From CAZICM01 sp964537685 (GTDB lineage: Bacteria > Myxococcota_A > Polyangia > Polyangiales > Polyangiaceae): a DNA stretch of 64,000 nucleotides. The stretch lies in NCBI GenBank assembly GCA_964537685.1, contig CAZICM010000023.1, forward strand, positions 62,001 to 126,000, in the 5' to 3' direction. Below are positions 22,848-31,218 of the stretch, piece after piece. The notes beneath the pieces were generated by a model. It was not told where the DNA came from. It saw only the letters and a program-made list of their open reading frames with translations, and ran no database searches. A program made the position numbers and the translations under genes. How positions within the stretch are numbered: the first letter of the stretch is position 1; each line of letters begins with the position of its first letter.

Positions 22848-25475
22848 ATGAACCATTCAATTCAATGGCCCAATGCGGGCGATGTATTGGGTGATTTCAT
22901 TTTGAATTCCGAGATTGAAATCACCAGCGCCCGCGGGCGTTTCCTCGCGATTCACGAGCCCACGGAGCAAAAGGCTTTGCTTGTGTGCGGAACAAGCGAG
23001 CTCGATTCGAAGCTTTTTATGAAGCGTCTCGCGAATCTCGCTTTATGCCAATTCAGGGGCGCTCCTAAAATTATCGATGGTCATCGGGGGGATAATTTTT
23101 GTTGGATTGCCCATGAATACCTTGAATGTGAATCATTGCCGGCAGCCGTTCAGAGAAAACTTATTTCGCAAAATAGCCTTCATGATCTCGGCCAGCGCTT
23201 TCATTTGAGCACCATTGTTGGATTGGGCATCGCCTTGTCGCTCGGGCGATTTTATGAAGCCGGTTTTGTTCACGGTGAGCTCGATCCATTTCGAACGGCT
23301 CTGGCCTTGCGCGGCGATCGATTGAGCGGCGTTTTATTGGAAACGGGGTTTAACCAAATATTTGAGCCCGATTTCGATCGTATGCGCGCCCATCCTTTGT
23401 TTTCCGCGCCTGAGCTTCTGCATGGTCATCCGCCAAGCGTGCGCGCCGATATGTACGCATGCGCGATGATCATGCGCTTTTTGATGCTCAAATCGCCCTT
23501 TTCCAAGGATGCGGATCAGCTTCTCAGGCAATGCCAAGAAGAGCGGCCCGCGCCTTTAAAACAGAGCTGGCCTGATCTTGAGCGGCTCTCCAATCTGATG
23601 GATGCGGCGCTTGAAAAAGATCCTGCGAACCGCCCAAAAGATTGGGATGAATTTCTTGATGAATTGACGCTCTTCCTTCAGGAAATCGGCGTTCCCCTTG
23701 AAGAAGAGCGCGAGGAGCCTCCCAGCGATCCATTTCTAGCGGAAGACGAGCCCATTTCATCGATCCCCGCGAAATCAAAAATTCGAATTGATGAGCCTCT
23801 TCCCGAACCGCTAAGCGCGAATAGAAAGCCATTGGCCAAGCCTTTAAATGTCGTGCGCGCGGGGGCTCCGCTCTCCATTGTGGGGCGCGCGGGCAAGGCT
23901 CAAGGGCCTTATTTTCAAGCGCCTTCTCACTGCGGTGCTTTTTGTATTGCTGAAGTTATCGATGGCCAGGGCGCGATGCAGCGCTATCGAGCGAGCGATG
24001 CGAACACGGAAAAAGAAGCCTTGCTCGTGTGCGCGCGCGTTCGCGAGGCCGATCAAGAGCATTTCAAGGCGTGGCTAGAGAAGCGCGCGAGCCTTCAAAT
24101 CAAGGGTATTCCGGCTTTGCTTGGGGGCGGCGTCGATGAAGATTTGGGTTTCATTGGCGAAGAGCGAAGCAAGGGGCTTCGCCTTGAGGATGCGCTGCCG
24201 GGATTCAGAGAAACGCCGATCCAATTGCGCCAGGTGTTGATCGCCGCGAGTGCCGCGATTGTGGCAACGGCCATGCATGAATGCGCGGAAGCAGGCTTTT
24301 TGCACGGGAATTTAGATCCACGCTGTATGTGCTTCGATGTGGAGGATCACTTCACATTCACGATTTACGAGATCGGCGCGCTTCAAGGTTTGAATGCGCA
24401 ATCTGCGGCGCGTGGAAATCCTTATGCGGCGCCTGAAGTGCGCGAGGGGAAAGCCTGGGATCATCGCGCGGATATTTTTTCTTTGGCGGCGATTTTGTTT
24501 GAGCAACTCACGGGCACTTTAAGCGATGCGCTGGGCGATGAATGCGATGGGATACGTCTAAAATTTCCGCTTCCTGAAGCGATTTTGCGAGGGCTCGCGG
24601 CCGATCGTGAAAAGCGATTTGCGAGTTGGATCGAGTTTCGCGATGCGCTGAACAAGTCGATTTCGCCGGATCTGCGGCGCTATGTTCTCGATACCTACGA
24701 GCTAGACGAGCGGGATTCATCGGAGCCTGCGAGCTTGGGCAGCGTGACAACTCCGGCACCGATCGCGCTTCGGCAAGGCGCAAACGCTGGGCCGATTGAG
24801 CACATCGAGCAGGCAAAACCGAGTTCAAAAAAACCGCGCTCGCTCAAGATCGCCGATCCAATTCCAAGCACGCTTCGATCCGAGGGCGTTCAAAAAGAGC
24901 GCCGCGCCTTGATTCTCGCGCGAAGCGCATCGACAACTCTTATGAGGTGGACGCCATCCCCCATGAAGGTTTACGAACGTTCGCCGATGATGGTGTTTAC
25001 GCGATCGCCTCTCCGGGTTTACGAGTCCGCGCCTTTGGCGCCTCGCGAGCTTTGGGGAAGGCGGATGAGGTTGGTCGAGCCGATGAAGAATGAAAAGCCC
25101 TTAAGAACGGCTTTTGCGGCGCTTTTTGTTGCGGCTTTGGTGTTGGTCGTAATTGGGGCTGCGATTCTTTTGAGGCCGAAGCCTTCGGTTTTGGCGGTGA
25201 ATTCGATTGAAATGGCGATTCCTGAATTGTATCCCGCAAGGGTTGCGCCCGTGCCTCGTGTAGTGGTGCCGTTGATAGAGAAGGCGCAACCACAAGCGGA
25301 AGAAAAAAGCGCAATACCGAAAGCGGGAGACAATTCAAAGAGCGTTCCCGGTGCTTCGGTGCCCAAAGCATTGAGGGCTGCAAAAACAAATTCAACGAAT
25401 TTAGATCCAAAACCATCATCACCGAGAAAGCATTTTATTTATGGGGAGCGGGCGGGCGCCGATCCCGATGAATAA
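22848..25475 (+). CDS. tandem pseudokinase membrane protein
   Basis: An 875-residue protein with two kinase-like domains that lack catalytic residues. Domain 1 (about 12-285): the VAIK-like strand reads A-L-L-V-C (no Lys), the catalytic loop is H-G-E-L-D-P-F (142-148) instead of H-R-D-x-K-x-x-N, and the DFG site reads E-T-G-F. A-P-E (187-189) and the R-A-D-M of the F helix remain. Domain 2 (about 355-605) repeats this: A-L-L-V-C, H-G-N-L-D-P-R (486-492), Y-E-I-G, A-P-E (528-530), R-A-D-I. A linker has three short repeats (S-P-M-K-V-Y-E-R, S-P-M-M-V-F-T-R, S-P-L-R-V-Y-E-S). One TM helix lies near 755-775, with about 100 residues beyond it. Probably a scaffold or allosteric regulator, co-transcribed with the PEGA-like gene. 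Confidence 0.85.
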   Translation: MNHSIQWPNAGDVLGDFILNSEIEITSARGRFLAIHEPTEQKALLVCGTSELDSKLFMKRLANLALCQFRGAPKIIDGHRGDNFCWIAHEYLECESLPAAVQRKLISQNSLHDLGQRFHLSTIVGLGIALSLGRFYEAGFVHGELDPFRTALALRGDRLSGVLLETGFNQIFEPDFDRMRAHPLFSAPELLHGHPPSVRADMYACAMIMRFLMLKSPFSKDADQLLRQCQEERPAPLKQSWPDLERLSNLMDAALEKDPANRPKDWDEFLDELTLFLQEIGVPLEEEREEPPSDPFLAEDEPISSIPAKSKIRIDEPLPEPLSANRKPLAKPLNVVRAGAPLSIVGRAGKAQGPYFQAPSHCGAFCIAEVIDGQGAMQRYRASDANTEKEALLVCARVREADQEHFKAWLEKRASLQIKGIPALLGGGVDEDLGFIGEERSKGLRLEDALPGFRETPIQLRQVLIAASAAIVATAMHECAEAGFLHGNLDPRCMCFDVEDHFTFTIYEIGALQGLNAQSAARGNPYAAPEVREGKAWDHRADIFSLAAILFEQLTGTLSDALGDECDGIRLKFPLPEAILRGLAADREKRFASWIEFRDALNKSISPDLRRYVLDTYELDERDSSEPASLGSVTTPAPIALRQGANAGPIEHIEQAKPSSKKPRSLKIADPIPSTLRSEGVQKERRALILARSASTTLMRWTPSPMKVYERSPMMVFTRSPLRVYESAPLAPRELWGRRMRLVEPMKNEKPLRTAFAALFVAALVLVVIGAAILLRPKPSVLAVNSIEMAIPELYPARVAPVPRVVVPLIEKAQPQAEEKSAIPKAGDNSKSVPGASVPKALRAAKTNSTNLDPKPSSPRKHFIYGERAGADPDE

Positions 25476-25514
25476 ATTTTAATGGTGGAGCAATAGCCGA
25501 AGAGGATTTAAGCA

Positions 25515-25745
25515 ATGCGATCAATTCGATTTTTTTTAATTGTGGCGGGATTGCTTGGTGTGGCGGGTTGTCTATTTGAGCCCGACGAAATTTATATCAA
25601 AACCTGCGGAGATCACAGTGGAAGTGTTGGTGGCGCGGGAGGCGAGGGCGGCGCCAATTCGATGGGAGGCGCGGGGGGAGAGGGCGGAATGGCCATGGGA
25701 GGCGGAGGTGCTGGGCCCAGACCTGGAATTTGTCCGAATAAGTAG
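25515..25745 (+). CDS. short Gly-rich lipoprotein, paralogue of the next gene
   Basis: A 76-residue lipoprotein with lipobox V-A-G-C, then E-P-D-E-I-Y-I-K-T-C-G and a Gly/Ala-rich tail. Its N-terminus parallels that of the gene at 25783 (lipobox V-S-S-C, then E-P-E-D-I-Y-F-K-P-C-G). The Cys-rich domain seen in the neighbour is absent, so it is a truncated or minimal paralogue. It starts 39 bases after the pseudokinase stop. Confidence 0.65.
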   Translation: MRSIRFFLIVAGLLGVAGCLFEPDEIYIKTCGDHSGSVGGAGGEGGANSMGGAGGEGGMAMGGGGAGPRPGICPNK

Positions 25746-25782
25746 CATTTGGAGCAATGAACGAGGCGCGAGGGTGTAAGCG

Positions 25783-26751
25783 ATGAAATGGATTGGATTG
25801 GTTTTGCTATTGGGTGGATTGGTTGGGGTTTCGTCATGCATGGTGGAGCCGGAGGACATCTACTTCAAGCCGTGTGGTGCGGACGCTGCGATGGGTGGGC
25901 GCGGTGGAAGTGGAGGCGAGGGCGGAAGCGCGGCCGAGGGTGGAGGCGGCGCGAATCAAGGCGGTATGGGGGGCGCTATTGGTCCGGCGCCTGAATGCGT
26001 GATGGATAGCGATTGCGTGGGCGTGCTGGAGGCGCCTGATCCTAGGTGCGGAGCGCTGCGGTGTACGGCGGAACAGAAGTGCGCGGTGGAGATAACCGAG
26101 GGGCCGATTGCTTCACAGCGATATGGAGATTGCAAGGAAGCGGTTTGTGATTCCGGCGGGAAATGGTTAGAAATCGATGATGTTGGCGATTATTTTAATG
26201 ATGCGAATCCATGCACAATTGATTTCTGCCAAGTGGATGGCTCGATCAATATGATGTTACCCGACGGCTCGCCGTGTCCTGGTGTTGGAAGTGGATATTG
26301 CTATGAGGGAGCGTGTGTTCAATGCATTGACACAATGCCGCAAACCGAATGCTCGATCGCTGGGTATGCGTGTGATTCGCTGGTGTGCGTGCCGTTTCCG
26401 CAATGCATGAATATTTGCGGCGGACAGTGCGCACCATGTGGGGACGGTTATCCATGCGCAGTGAATTCGGATTGCGTGAATGGTGTTTGCAATGCAAATG
26501 GCTTGTGTGAATCACCAAGCTGTTCGGATCTAACGCTGAACGACGGCGAAACGGGTGTGGATTGCGGGGGGCCGAATTGCTCGCCGTGTATGGATAGCCA
26601 GGGATGCGCGAAGCATGCGGATTGCGCGAGCCAGGTTTGTATGTTTGGTGCGTGCCAAGCCCCCACATGCTTCGATGGAGTTCAGAATGGGGATGAGGAG
26701 GGGGTGGATTGTGGAGGGGCGGGATGTGGTGGGTGCGTGGCGATGCCGTGA
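25783..26751 (+). CDS. Gly-linker, Cys-repeat lipoprotein
   Basis: A 322-residue lipoprotein with lipobox G-V-S-S-C, a short conserved segment shared with the preceding gene, a Gly-rich linker (about 30-70), and a disulphide-rich body. The body includes two modules of the D-G-E-T-G-V-D-C-G-G / D-E-E-G-V-D-C-G-G kind, related to those of the 16695 and 38282 genes. The last module is cut short after G-C-G-G-C-V-A-M-P. Likely a surface protein; the function of the repeats is unknown. It is the last gene of the run that starts at 21785. Confidence 0.7.
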   Translation: MKWIGLVLLLGGLVGVSSCMVEPEDIYFKPCGADAAMGGRGGSGGEGGSAAEGGGGANQGGMGGAIGPAPECVMDSDCVGVLEAPDPRCGALRCTAEQKCAVEITEGPIASQRYGDCKEAVCDSGGKWLEIDDVGDYFNDANPCTIDFCQVDGSINMMLPDGSPCPGVGSGYCYEGACVQCIDTMPQTECSIAGYACDSLVCVPFPQCMNICGGQCAPCGDGYPCAVNSDCVNGVCNANGLCESPSCSDLTLNDGETGVDCGGPNCSPCMDSQGCAKHADCASQVCMFGACQAPTCFDGVQNGDEEGVDCGGAGCGGCVAMP

Positions 26752-26914
26752 GGAGGGGGCGGTTTGACGAAAGATAAGCGGTGCTTGAAGATCTGGTTTT
26801 GGTGTGCCTTCGCTCATTATGACGTTGACTTGAGCCGCGGTGCGAAGCGCCGAAGGAGATCCGTCCGCGAGTTAGCCAATAGTCTGAATTGACACGGCCA
26901 TGGTGGTATCTCGT

Positions 26915-28732
26915 TCATTGGCGTTCTACTCGCTCCCGGCCCATCAGGCGTTCAACCACCCGCCGTATCCCATGCACAATGTCGAGCCATGCGTCATCCC
27001 TATTGGACCATGAGGCGACGGGCTTGCGGTTCCGGGGCAACGGCTCGAGGGTGGCAAACGGCGACGCCTCCCAATGGGCCGGTCGCAATATGATCGGAAT
27101 TACTTGCGCTTCGCCCAATCGCCAACGCTGCAAAGCGAGAGTGACCTCGATGTCATGACAATAGTCCGAAGCTAAGTAATCTGCGCTTACGCAGAGAAGC
27201 ACTATGTCAGCAACGCGGAGCTCCTTATCAACCCTGCTGCGCGAGACATCTCCTGCAGCGATGTCCTTGGCGCTCCATGTCGAGAGACTTCCTTCACGCT
27301 CCAGAGTCTTTAGATGATTCTCAAATTCGACGAGTAGCGCTTCGTCTTGGGAATTCTTTGCGTGACTTAGATACGCACGAATACTTTTCGCTGGTGGCAT
27401 CACCCCTGCTACATTAACGGGAGGGGTCGATACCACGCCCGAAGAACGCACTGCGCAGGAGACGATCGGATGTGCGGCTTCTGTGAGAAAATCGACATCT
27501 ATTGGACCGTACCGCAAACCCGCGGGAACCCTTTCGAGCCAAGCGTAGCGTTGCTCATTCGAGAGATAGTTGCTCCAGCCCTGCTCTCGCAGCCAAGCGT
27601 TCCAGGTTGTCAGAGATGTTGCGCGCTTTCTGAGTTCTTTGGCGCACCAAGCAAGAAAAGCCAATGGACGGACACGGTGGCGCGATGGGGTAGCCAGATC
27701 TTCCCGGATGAATCCTTGCCGCTGTAACTCGCTGAGTTCATCGTCGAACGCTACTGCGTCCACCAGCGGTCCCGGAGCGTCGGGGGCAGAACGAGGAGCA
27801 AGGTCGAACGCACCACTTAGAGCATCCAAGTGTTCGATTACGATTGCAGCAAAACAGAAACGTAACAGTGCTGGCCAGTGCAGCCAGATACCCTCAAGAA
27901 CATCTGCCGAACAGGCACGCAGCGCGCCGCCCGCAGCGGCGCGCCGCTGGCGCGGTTCCATATAATTGTCCTCATAGGCATCCCACAACGCCGCCGCCGC
28001 CGCTTGAATAAGATAGGGATGCCCCCCGGCAACCTCACTGAGGTAGCGACGGTCCTCGGCAGAGAAGCGTGCTCGACCGCGATCGAGAACAGTGTCAATA
28101 TCGTCCTCCGAAAGGGGACCGAGAATCTCGCTCGTCATGAAGTTGAACGGTGGTGATCCCGAGTAACCACGCCGCTGAGCTTCGTCTTCAAGTTCCTTAA
28201 GCGGAAGCCGAGTAGCCACGACCAGCGCAATTGCGCCAGCGCCGCGGCTGGCAAGCGAGCGAAGGGCGCCAAAAAAACGCACCGGATCACTAACTCTGCG
28301 ACGCACAAGATCGTCAAATTCATCGATAAGCACCACCAGTCGCACATTGATTTCGCGGAGATGCACAAAGAGCCGCTCGTCAAGGATGCGGGGGTCGTAG
28401 TTCCCATCGTGGCACATCGTGAGAACGCCGGGATCGGCTATGGGTACAAGAGGTACCAGCAATTCTGCCCAAAAGTATGCATGATCTACCGACGCGGGAA
28501 GGCTATGAGCATCGAGAAATGAGAAGACCAGACGCAAGGAGCTGTCAGAGCAGATTAAGTCCCTACCACTTCGTGATCCGAGATAGGCAAGAAGGGACGT
28601 CTTGCCGGATCGCGCTTCACCTACAACGGCGGCTGACTGACCATGATATGCAAGGCGGCTGACGATCCGACGCAGTTCGCGACGACGACCCACAAACTGT
28701 TCGGGTGGTACGGGGTTGCCATAGAGAAACAT
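26915..28732 (-). CDS. STAND-type ATPase with C-terminal TIR domain (candidate defence effector)
   Basis: A 605-residue protein. The N-terminal segment N-P-V-P-P-E-Q-F-V-G-R-R-R-E-L leads into a P-loop ATPase: Walker A G-E-A-R-S-G-K-T (38-45), Walker B V-V-L-I-D-E-F-D-D (133-141). A winged-helix-like and unrecognised middle follows (about 210-440), then a TIR domain at about 450-595 (I-R-A-Y-L-S-H-A...I-V-L-L-C-V-S-A-D-Y-L-A-S-D-Y). E529 in C-H-D-I-E-V is the expected catalytic glutamate of an NAD-consuming TIR. Bacterial TIR-ATPase proteins typically deplete NAD+ after sensing infection; that role is inferred here. It lies 80 bases downstream of the second STAND gene, same strand, with a possible ribosome site GAAGGAAGG about 10 bases before the ATG. 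Confidence 0.85.
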   Translation of the reverse strand: MFLYGNPVPPEQFVGRRRELRRIVSRLAYHGQSAAVVGEARSGKTSLLAYLGSRSGRDLICSDSSLRLVFSFLDAHSLPASVDHAYFWAELLVPLVPIADPGVLTMCHDGNYDPRILDERLFVHLREINVRLVVLIDEFDDLVRRRVSDPVRFFGALRSLASRGAGAIALVVATRLPLKELEDEAQRRGYSGSPPFNFMTSEILGPLSEDDIDTVLDRGRARFSAEDRRYLSEVAGGHPYLIQAAAAALWDAYEDNYMEPRQRRAAAGGALRACSADVLEGIWLHWPALLRFCFAAIVIEHLDALSGAFDLAPRSAPDAPGPLVDAVAFDDELSELQRQGFIREDLATPSRHRVRPLAFLAWCAKELRKRATSLTTWNAWLREQGWSNYLSNEQRYAWLERVPAGLRYGPIDVDFLTEAAHPIVSCAVRSSGVVSTPPVNVAGVMPPAKSIRAYLSHAKNSQDEALLVEFENHLKTLEREGSLSTWSAKDIAAGDVSRSRVDKELRVADIVLLCVSADYLASDYCHDIEVTLALQRWRLGEAQVIPIILRPAHWEASPFATLEPLPRNRKPVASWSNRDDAWLDIVHGIRRVVERLMGRERVERQ

Positions 28733-28812
28733 GGGGTTGAAACCTTCCTTCGATAATATTGCGTGAGTGCCATATTCCTATATGTTTTTTACACTCTTTC
28801 AGGTCGGGTTGG

Positions 28813-30966
28813 TTACTCATCTCTCGCATGTTGACGAGCCTCACACAACCGCCGCTTGGCTGTCTTCAAGTCGAGACGGGATTCGCGAAGTGATGTCTTC
28901 TCAGTCTCGCTTCGCGAGGGCGGGGCCTCCAGCAACGCCCGAAGGAGAGCGAGCTCAGTCGTGGCATGCATGCACTGCTCTTTTAGGGAGTTTAGCTCCT
29001 GCTCTGCATGCGCCCGCGCTTTCTTCTCCTCCCCGAGTTGTCTTGTCAGTTTATCCACGTCAACTCCAGTAACAACACGGTGCAACAGCGCGGTGACTCT
29101 CTTGAACGAGGGAGCCCGCTCAACTAGGGACATCAATGTCCGCAGCGCTTCTTCGTGCTGTCCAAGTTTGATCGCATCGACTGCACGAAGATAGACTCGA
29201 TCAAGATCGGCAAAATCCTTCAGCCGAGCGAGTTCCGTATCCCAACTCAGAAGATCTGGAAACTCATGTGCAAGTTCGTACATCTTATCGTACGCAAGAG
29301 CGTACTGCTCTCCTCGTTCGAATTCTCGAAGAAGGACCATCGCCGTGTCTAGTTTGCGTTGGCGCAGCTCACGCGTAATGGCTTGCTCCAGCTCGACGGA
29401 TCCAGCTTCGCGATATGATGTTAACGCTTCCTCAAGGTTCCCCGCCTCCCTGGCGCGATTACCGCGAGCGATCCATATTTGCTCTCGGGTCGCCGCTGCC
29501 AACGCGTGCTTCTGGACTCGGAGCACGGTATCGAGTAGCTGGAGCTGCAGATCTTCGTCCTTGCTGGTAGCGGCAAGCGCCATCAAGACCTGGGCGAGTC
29601 GCGCGCGCGCTGCGGGCGGATTATGCTCGTGGAGCCGTTCCAACACGCGGCGCGCCTCCGACCAGTCCTCGCGAGCGATCAAAACGTCCGCATAAAGCTC
29701 AGCCGCTCGCACATGGTTCGGATTGATGCCAAGTGCTTGGCGAAAAAGGCTCGCGGCAGCGTCCAGATCTCCAACCTTATAGTGTCCTTCCCCGGCACGA
29801 TAGAGGTTTTCGGCGATCGGTTCAACGTAGTCCAATTCCTTCTGAACACGGGTGAGGGTCTTCGCTTTAGCGATCCATCGGCGGAGCAATTCAACTCGAA
29901 AACGGTAGCCACCCTCAGCTGGTTCTATCAGATCCCAATCTTCAAGTAGCTGGGGTGCGTCTCGAAGCTCGCGCATGACGACGCGCACTCCACTATTGTG
30001 AAGAACCTCTTCCAACTCATCCTGAGAGATGGCACGAGCGCCCGCGCTAGCTAGCGCTGATGCCACTACCCGCTCGGCGGGCGGAAGTCCTTTCCAAAGC
30101 CATTCGAAGGCGGGACGTGCCGTGTCTAGAGCGCGCATGGTTACTTGCTCGACGTCTTTGGCTGTTGCATGACGATTGACTTCTGAATCATCGTGGAGTC
30201 GCTCCCACAGTTCCCAACAGAGCTGTTGCAGCAGGAACGGATGGCCACTCGTAAGTGCCCAAGCCGTCTCAACAGCGTCCTCGTTCCAAGTCATGGTGCC
30301 GTTGGCTTCCGACATCCGCATGAGGACTTCAGCGTCCTCGCGTGCGAGGAGACTGACCCGTTCCGCTGGAAGATTCTTGAAAAGTGCGTGGGCTACGTTC
30401 GCAAGGTCGTCCACGTTCCGGCCGATTACAAATATGAAACGTAGCCGACCACAGCACTGATCTAGGAGTTGTCGGAGGTAAGGGAATAGGGCAGATGCAG
30501 CGTGTTCGGAACGAACGTCGGCGAGAACGTCGAATTCATCCAGTAGTACTACGAGTGAAGCCTCAGACGGGAGTCTTTCAAGGACGGATGGCAGCCATTT
30601 TGACCGGAACCAGACGGAGGGATCGCCCTCCGCAACAGGTGTGGGCAGACCAAGCGCTGCTGCAATACCGCGGGCCTGGTCGATGAGGACATCGCTAAGA
30701 GACCACCTTGCCTTGTCTTGGAGGTCGAAGTACACTGGACGGTAGGCTCCACCATCCTGACCATGAAGTGAACTGACCAGATGCTGAAGGATTGATGTCT
30801 TGCCGATGCGGCGTTGACCATACAGCACAATTCCGTGTCGTTCCGGATCACGGAGCACACGACGCACGGCGCGTAGGACGTCGCTTCGTCCGATAAATGC
30901 ACGACTATTGCCTACTGGATTACCAGCGATGTATGGGTTTCGAGGACGGGTGGCTTGCTCGGGCAT
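28813..30966 (-). CDS. STAND-type ATPase with TPR-like sensor repeats
   Basis: A 717-residue protein. The opening N-P-Y-I-A-G-N-P-V-G...F-I-G-R is the usual start of bacterial STAND/AAA ATPases. Walker A is G-Q-R-R-I-G-K-T (50-57), Walker B V-V-L-L-D-E-F-D (139-146). A winged-helix-like part lies near 300-370. Residues about 385-640 form helical repeats of TPR type (Y-K-V-G-D-L-D-A-A-A-S-L-F-R-Q-A-L-G-I-N-P-N), and the end is a charged coiled coil. In STAND proteins such repeats sense a ligand and drive oligomerisation. It is the first gene of the pair with the TIR-STAND gene, suggesting sensor and effector. Start ATG at 30966, with TTGACA and a doubled TGTGTCA just upstream. Confidence 0.85.
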   Translation of the reverse strand: MPEQATRPRNPYIAGNPVGNSRAFIGRSDVLRAVRRVLRDPERHGIVLYGQRRIGKTSILQHLVSSLHGQDGGAYRPVYFDLQDKARWSLSDVLIDQARGIAAALGLPTPVAEGDPSVWFRSKWLPSVLERLPSEASLVVLLDEFDVLADVRSEHAASALFPYLRQLLDQCCGRLRFIFVIGRNVDDLANVAHALFKNLPAERVSLLAREDAEVLMRMSEANGTMTWNEDAVETAWALTSGHPFLLQQLCWELWERLHDDSEVNRHATAKDVEQVTMRALDTARPAFEWLWKGLPPAERVVASALASAGARAISQDELEEVLHNSGVRVVMRELRDAPQLLEDWDLIEPAEGGYRFRVELLRRWIAKAKTLTRVQKELDYVEPIAENLYRAGEGHYKVGDLDAAASLFRQALGINPNHVRAAELYADVLIAREDWSEARRVLERLHEHNPPAARARLAQVLMALAATSKDEDLQLQLLDTVLRVQKHALAAATREQIWIARGNRAREAGNLEEALTSYREAGSVELEQAITRELRQRKLDTAMVLLREFERGEQYALAYDKMYELAHEFPDLLSWDTELARLKDFADLDRVYLRAVDAIKLGQHEEALRTLMSLVERAPSFKRVTALLHRVVTGVDVDKLTRQLGEEKKARAHAEQELNSLKEQCMHATTELALLRALLEAPPSRSETEKTSLRESRLDLKTAKRRLCEARQHARDE

Positions 30967-30974
30967 CGGGGTTT

Positions 30975-30991
30975 TGTGTCAATATGTGTCA
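30975..30991. promoter_or_regulatory. doubled TGTGTCA, possible operator of the STAND operon
   Basis: TGTGTCA occurs at 30975-30981 and 30985-30991, ten bases apart (one helical turn), 9-25 bases upstream of the STAND start codon. On the minus strand the nearer copy forms part of TTGACA, a possible -35-like hexamer lying very close to the ATG. A repressor or activator dimer could bind here; no regulator gene is adjacent. Confidence 0.35.
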
Positions 30992-31084
30992 CAGAGCACG
31001 ACGAAGTGATGGCGATGGGAGAAGTGAGCCGAGGGCTCTTGAGACTCGCCACATGGCGGAGTCGGTTAGGCCCTCGCCGTTGTG

Positions 31085-31218
31085 TGGTGCCTGGTGAGGG
31101 ATTCGAACCCTCCCCTTGCCCTTCGAAAACCGCCGAAACCGATCAACGGCCCTCGAAGACGGTGCAGGCTGTTACACCTGCGCCTCGGGGTGTGCATAAG
31201 CCAGCATGCCTACCAGGC
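31085..31218 (-). tRNA. tRNA-like structure of unusual length (134 nt), or displaced tRNA 3' end
   Basis: Minus strand. The 3' part is convincing: T arm GAGGG-TTCGAAT-CCCTC, then ACCAGGC, discriminator A and encoded CCA (ending at 31085). At 31218-31212 the minus strand reads GCCTGGT, a perfect 7-bp partner for ACCAGGC. After two bases GCAT-GCTGGCTT-ATGC could be a D arm containing GG. The middle is not normal: GCAGG-TGTAACAG-CCTGC has an 8-base loop and lacks T33, and about 50 bases fill the variable region, with a CTTCGA/TCGAAG stem. Position 8 is A, not T. It may be a decayed or split tRNA, an aberrant tRNA, or an att site carrying a copied tRNA 3' end beside the STAND island. No amino acid is assigned. 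Confidence 0.35.

Noticed and set aside
26752..26914. Left att copy matching the tRNA-like 3' end
   Set aside because: No stretch resembling the T-arm/acceptor sequence was found between 26752 and 26914; only a weak TGGTG-like match.
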